From: Leptospira perolatii
GTDB taxonomy: Bacteria; Spirochaetota; Leptospiria; Leptospirales; Leptospiraceae
NCBI RefSeq assembly: GCF_002811875.1
Contig: NZ_NPDZ01000003.1
Span: 124,001-188,000 of the forward strand
Direction of reading: 5' to 3'
DNA length: 64,000 nt
Shown: one piece after another, positions 62,629 to 64,000 of the stretch
Position numbering within the stretch: position 1 is the first letter of the stretch
How the letters are laid out: each line of letters begins with the position of its first letter
The notes under the pieces: model-generated
Seen by the model: only the letters and a program-made list of their open reading frames with translations
Told to the model about the DNA's origin: nothing
Database searches by the model: none
Program-made: the position numbers and the translations under genes

Positions 62629-64000
62629 GTTTTAAGCAGCTCTCCCTCGCCTTGATTTCGGATATTACCGCCCGGATCAACTCCACCGACGATTTGGAGG
62701 AGCTCCTCGGAATTATAATAGAAACTACAAAAGATGTTTTGAATACGGAAGGGTGTTCCCTTTTGTTATACGACAAAGAAGAAGACTGTCTTGTTTTCCA
62801 GATTGCAAAGGGTGACAAAGGCGAGTCGCTCGCCGAATTAAAAGTACCGCGTGGTAAAGGAATCGCAGGGATCGTTCTAGAAAGCTTGGAACCGGTCATT
62901 GTTAACGATGCCCAAAATGATCCTAGAATTTATAGAAACATTGATCAGGCGGTCGGCTTTACGACACGGAATTTGATCTGTGTTCCGATGAAAGCACAAG
63001 GCGAAATCCAGGGAGTTTTAGAGGCTGTCAATTCGCAGGAGCGCCCCGAATTCTCCATAAAAGATATTAAGATATTAGAATATCTTTCGGATCTAGCAGC
63101 TATCGCGATCCGGAATAGAAGACTCATTCAGCAGCTGAAAGACAGAGCCAGAGAATTGGACTGTTTGTACCAGATTAGCCAAGCAATCAGTAATATCAGT
63201 GAGATGGACCAGTTCTTAAACCTGACAGTTCACTCATTGTCAGATGTGCTAAATGCAGAGAGGGTCTCTCTGATCTTTCAAAATCCTAGAAGCAACAGTT
63301 TCGAACTCTCTAAATCTGTCGGATTCGGAATCGAAGAAGAATCTCAACTAGTAGATGAAACCCAAGGAATATTAAATAAGATCCTTTCCGAAGGAAAGCC
63401 GCTCTTAGTACAAGGCCAGAATGATATCTCGCCGGAACTACTGAACCCTGCAAGATACAAAACCAAGTCGTTCGTTTCCGTACCTATCCGACAAAACGGG
63501 AAAATTATAGGAATCCTAAACGCAGCAGATAAGGAAAGCGGAGAAAGTTTCTCTGTCCAAGATCTTTCGATTTTGAGTACGATTTCCAATCAAATTGCGG
63601 AAGCTTACAATTCTTTGTTGGTAAAAGACCAAAAAGAAAAATTAACCTCTATTCGAAGAGATATGCAAATCGCTTCGCAAATCCAGCTGAACTCACTCCC
63701 GAGCATTCCGAAAAAAATGCACCTCTTGGAGATCGAGACCTCCTACACAGCTTCCAAGGAAATCGGCGGAGATTTTTACGACCTAGTCTACCATAATCCA
63801 GATGAAATTAGCGTACTCATCGCGGACGTTTCCGGTAAAGGAATTGCGGCGGCTTTGTTTATGGAGTTTTCCAAGACGATCATTGCAGGAGAGGTCTCCA
63901 GGAATTCTTCCACTAGCATTAGTTTGATGAGCGCAAACAGAATTATTCAGGAAAAATCCGGATATTTCATGTTTGTGACTGTGATGCTGATAAGAATTAA
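62625..64000 (+). CDS. Tandem-GAF, SpoIIE/PP2C-type phosphatase (partial, 3' end outside window)
   Basis: The gene continues past base 64000; 458 codons are visible. Residues about 20-160 and 185-325 are two GAF domains ([41 protein letters not shown]). A linking helix ([23 protein letters not shown]) leads to a SpoIIE-type phosphatase with [35 protein letters not shown], where the aspartates bind metal. Such proteins dephosphorylate anti-anti-sigma factors in partner-switching. Its natural opposite would be an RsbW-like kinase such as the 7TMR protein at 45 kb, but no link is shown. Confidence 0.93.
   Translation, partial: MSFKQLSLALISDITARINSTDDLEELLGIIIETTKDVLNTEGCSLLLYDKEEDCLVFQIAKGDKGESLAELKVPRGKGIAGIVLESLEPVIVNDAQNDPRIYRNIDQAVGFTTRNLICVPMKAQGEIQGVLEAVNSQERPEFSIKDIKILEYLSDLAAIAIRNRRLIQQLKDRARELDCLYQISQAISNISEMDQFLNLTVHSLSDVLNAERVSLIFQNPRSNSFELSKSVGFGIEEESQLVDETQGILNKILSEGKPLLVQGQNDISPELLNPARYKTKSFVSVPIRQNGKIIGILNAADKESGESFSVQDLSILSTISNQIAEAYNSLLVKDQKEKLTSIRRDMQIASQIQLNSLPSIPKKMHLLEIETSYTASKEIGGDFYDLVYHNPDEISVLIADVSGKGIAAALFMEFSKTIIAGEVSRNSSTSISLMSANRIIQEKSGYFMFVTVMLIRI

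Overview
The window looks like chromosomal DNA of a Leptospira species. The grounds are many lipoproteins with a loose spirochaetal lipobox, an LruC-type lipoprotein, paired MBOAT and DUF1574-like SGNH genes, 7TMR-DISM sensors, several class III cyclase, EAL, HDOD and CheD signalling proteins, and menaquinone biosynthesis. The base composition looks moderate rather than strongly AT-rich, which would fit a non-interrogans clade better; I did not count it. No rRNA, tRNA, CRISPR array, prophage or insertion sequence was seen. There is no gene-free stretch over about 300 bases.

Layout. 1-2.8 kb: queA and a Lon-like protease without a visible P-loop (minus). 2.9-12.6 kb: an envelope-glycan block (plus) with a GT87-like and a GT4 glycosyltransferase, two further membrane proteins, and two successive MBOAT plus SGNH acyl-transfer pairs. 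12.6-14.7 kb: a MazG-like pyrophosphohydrolase, an ExbB/ExbD pair without TonB, and ubiE/menG. 14.8-18 kb: an LruC-domain lipoprotein with a C-terminal membrane anchor, then a PrsW-type intramembrane protease. 18.1-24.7 kb (minus): a Wzy/WaaL-like membrane protein, a zinc-less DksA, rpmG, a BASS transporter, a class V aminotransferase, a ferritin-like protein with a histone-H1-like tail, and a YhhN protein. 24.8-30.9 kb (plus): TerC, then both methylmalonyl-CoA mutase subunits and meaB. 31-38 kb (plus): a TonB uptake operon (three small lipoproteins, receptor, Cys-rich lipoprotein, exbB, exbD, tonB) followed by a Sco1-like protein behind a CRP-type palindrome. 38.2-41.1 kb: a small exported protein and a papain-like protease with fibronectin repeats. 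41.2-48.5 kb (minus): a degenerate EAL protein, UDP-glucose pyrophosphorylase, a small exported protein, a FlgO/CsgG-like lipoprotein, a 7TMR-DISM/PAS/HATPase sensor and TraB. 48.7-51.6 kb (plus): cheD, HDOD, aroK and a tyrosine recombinase. 51.7-58.4 kb (minus): a membrane-anchored fold-III PLP protein, a TRIC channel, an SDR, an MBL-fold protein, a small membrane protein and a 7TMR-DISM adenylate cyclase. 58.5-64 kb: bcp, an M61 peptidase, an SDR (minus), argB, and the start of a GAF-GAF-SpoIIE phosphatase that runs off the window.

Themes. Much of the window serves the cell envelope: glycan building and acylation, lipoproteins, TonB uptake and exported or intramembrane proteases. The rest is mainly signalling (cAMP cyclase, EAL, HDOD, CheD, anti-sigma-type kinase, PP2C phosphatase) and core metabolism. 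The most unusual items are the ferritin/H1-tail fusion, the LruC lipoprotein next to PrsW with a terminator hairpin over the prsW start, the tyrosine recombinase lacking the box II histidine, the TraB/7TMR/FlgO gene string, and the CRP-type palindrome on the Sco1 start. All family assignments come from reading motifs by eye; no database search was run.
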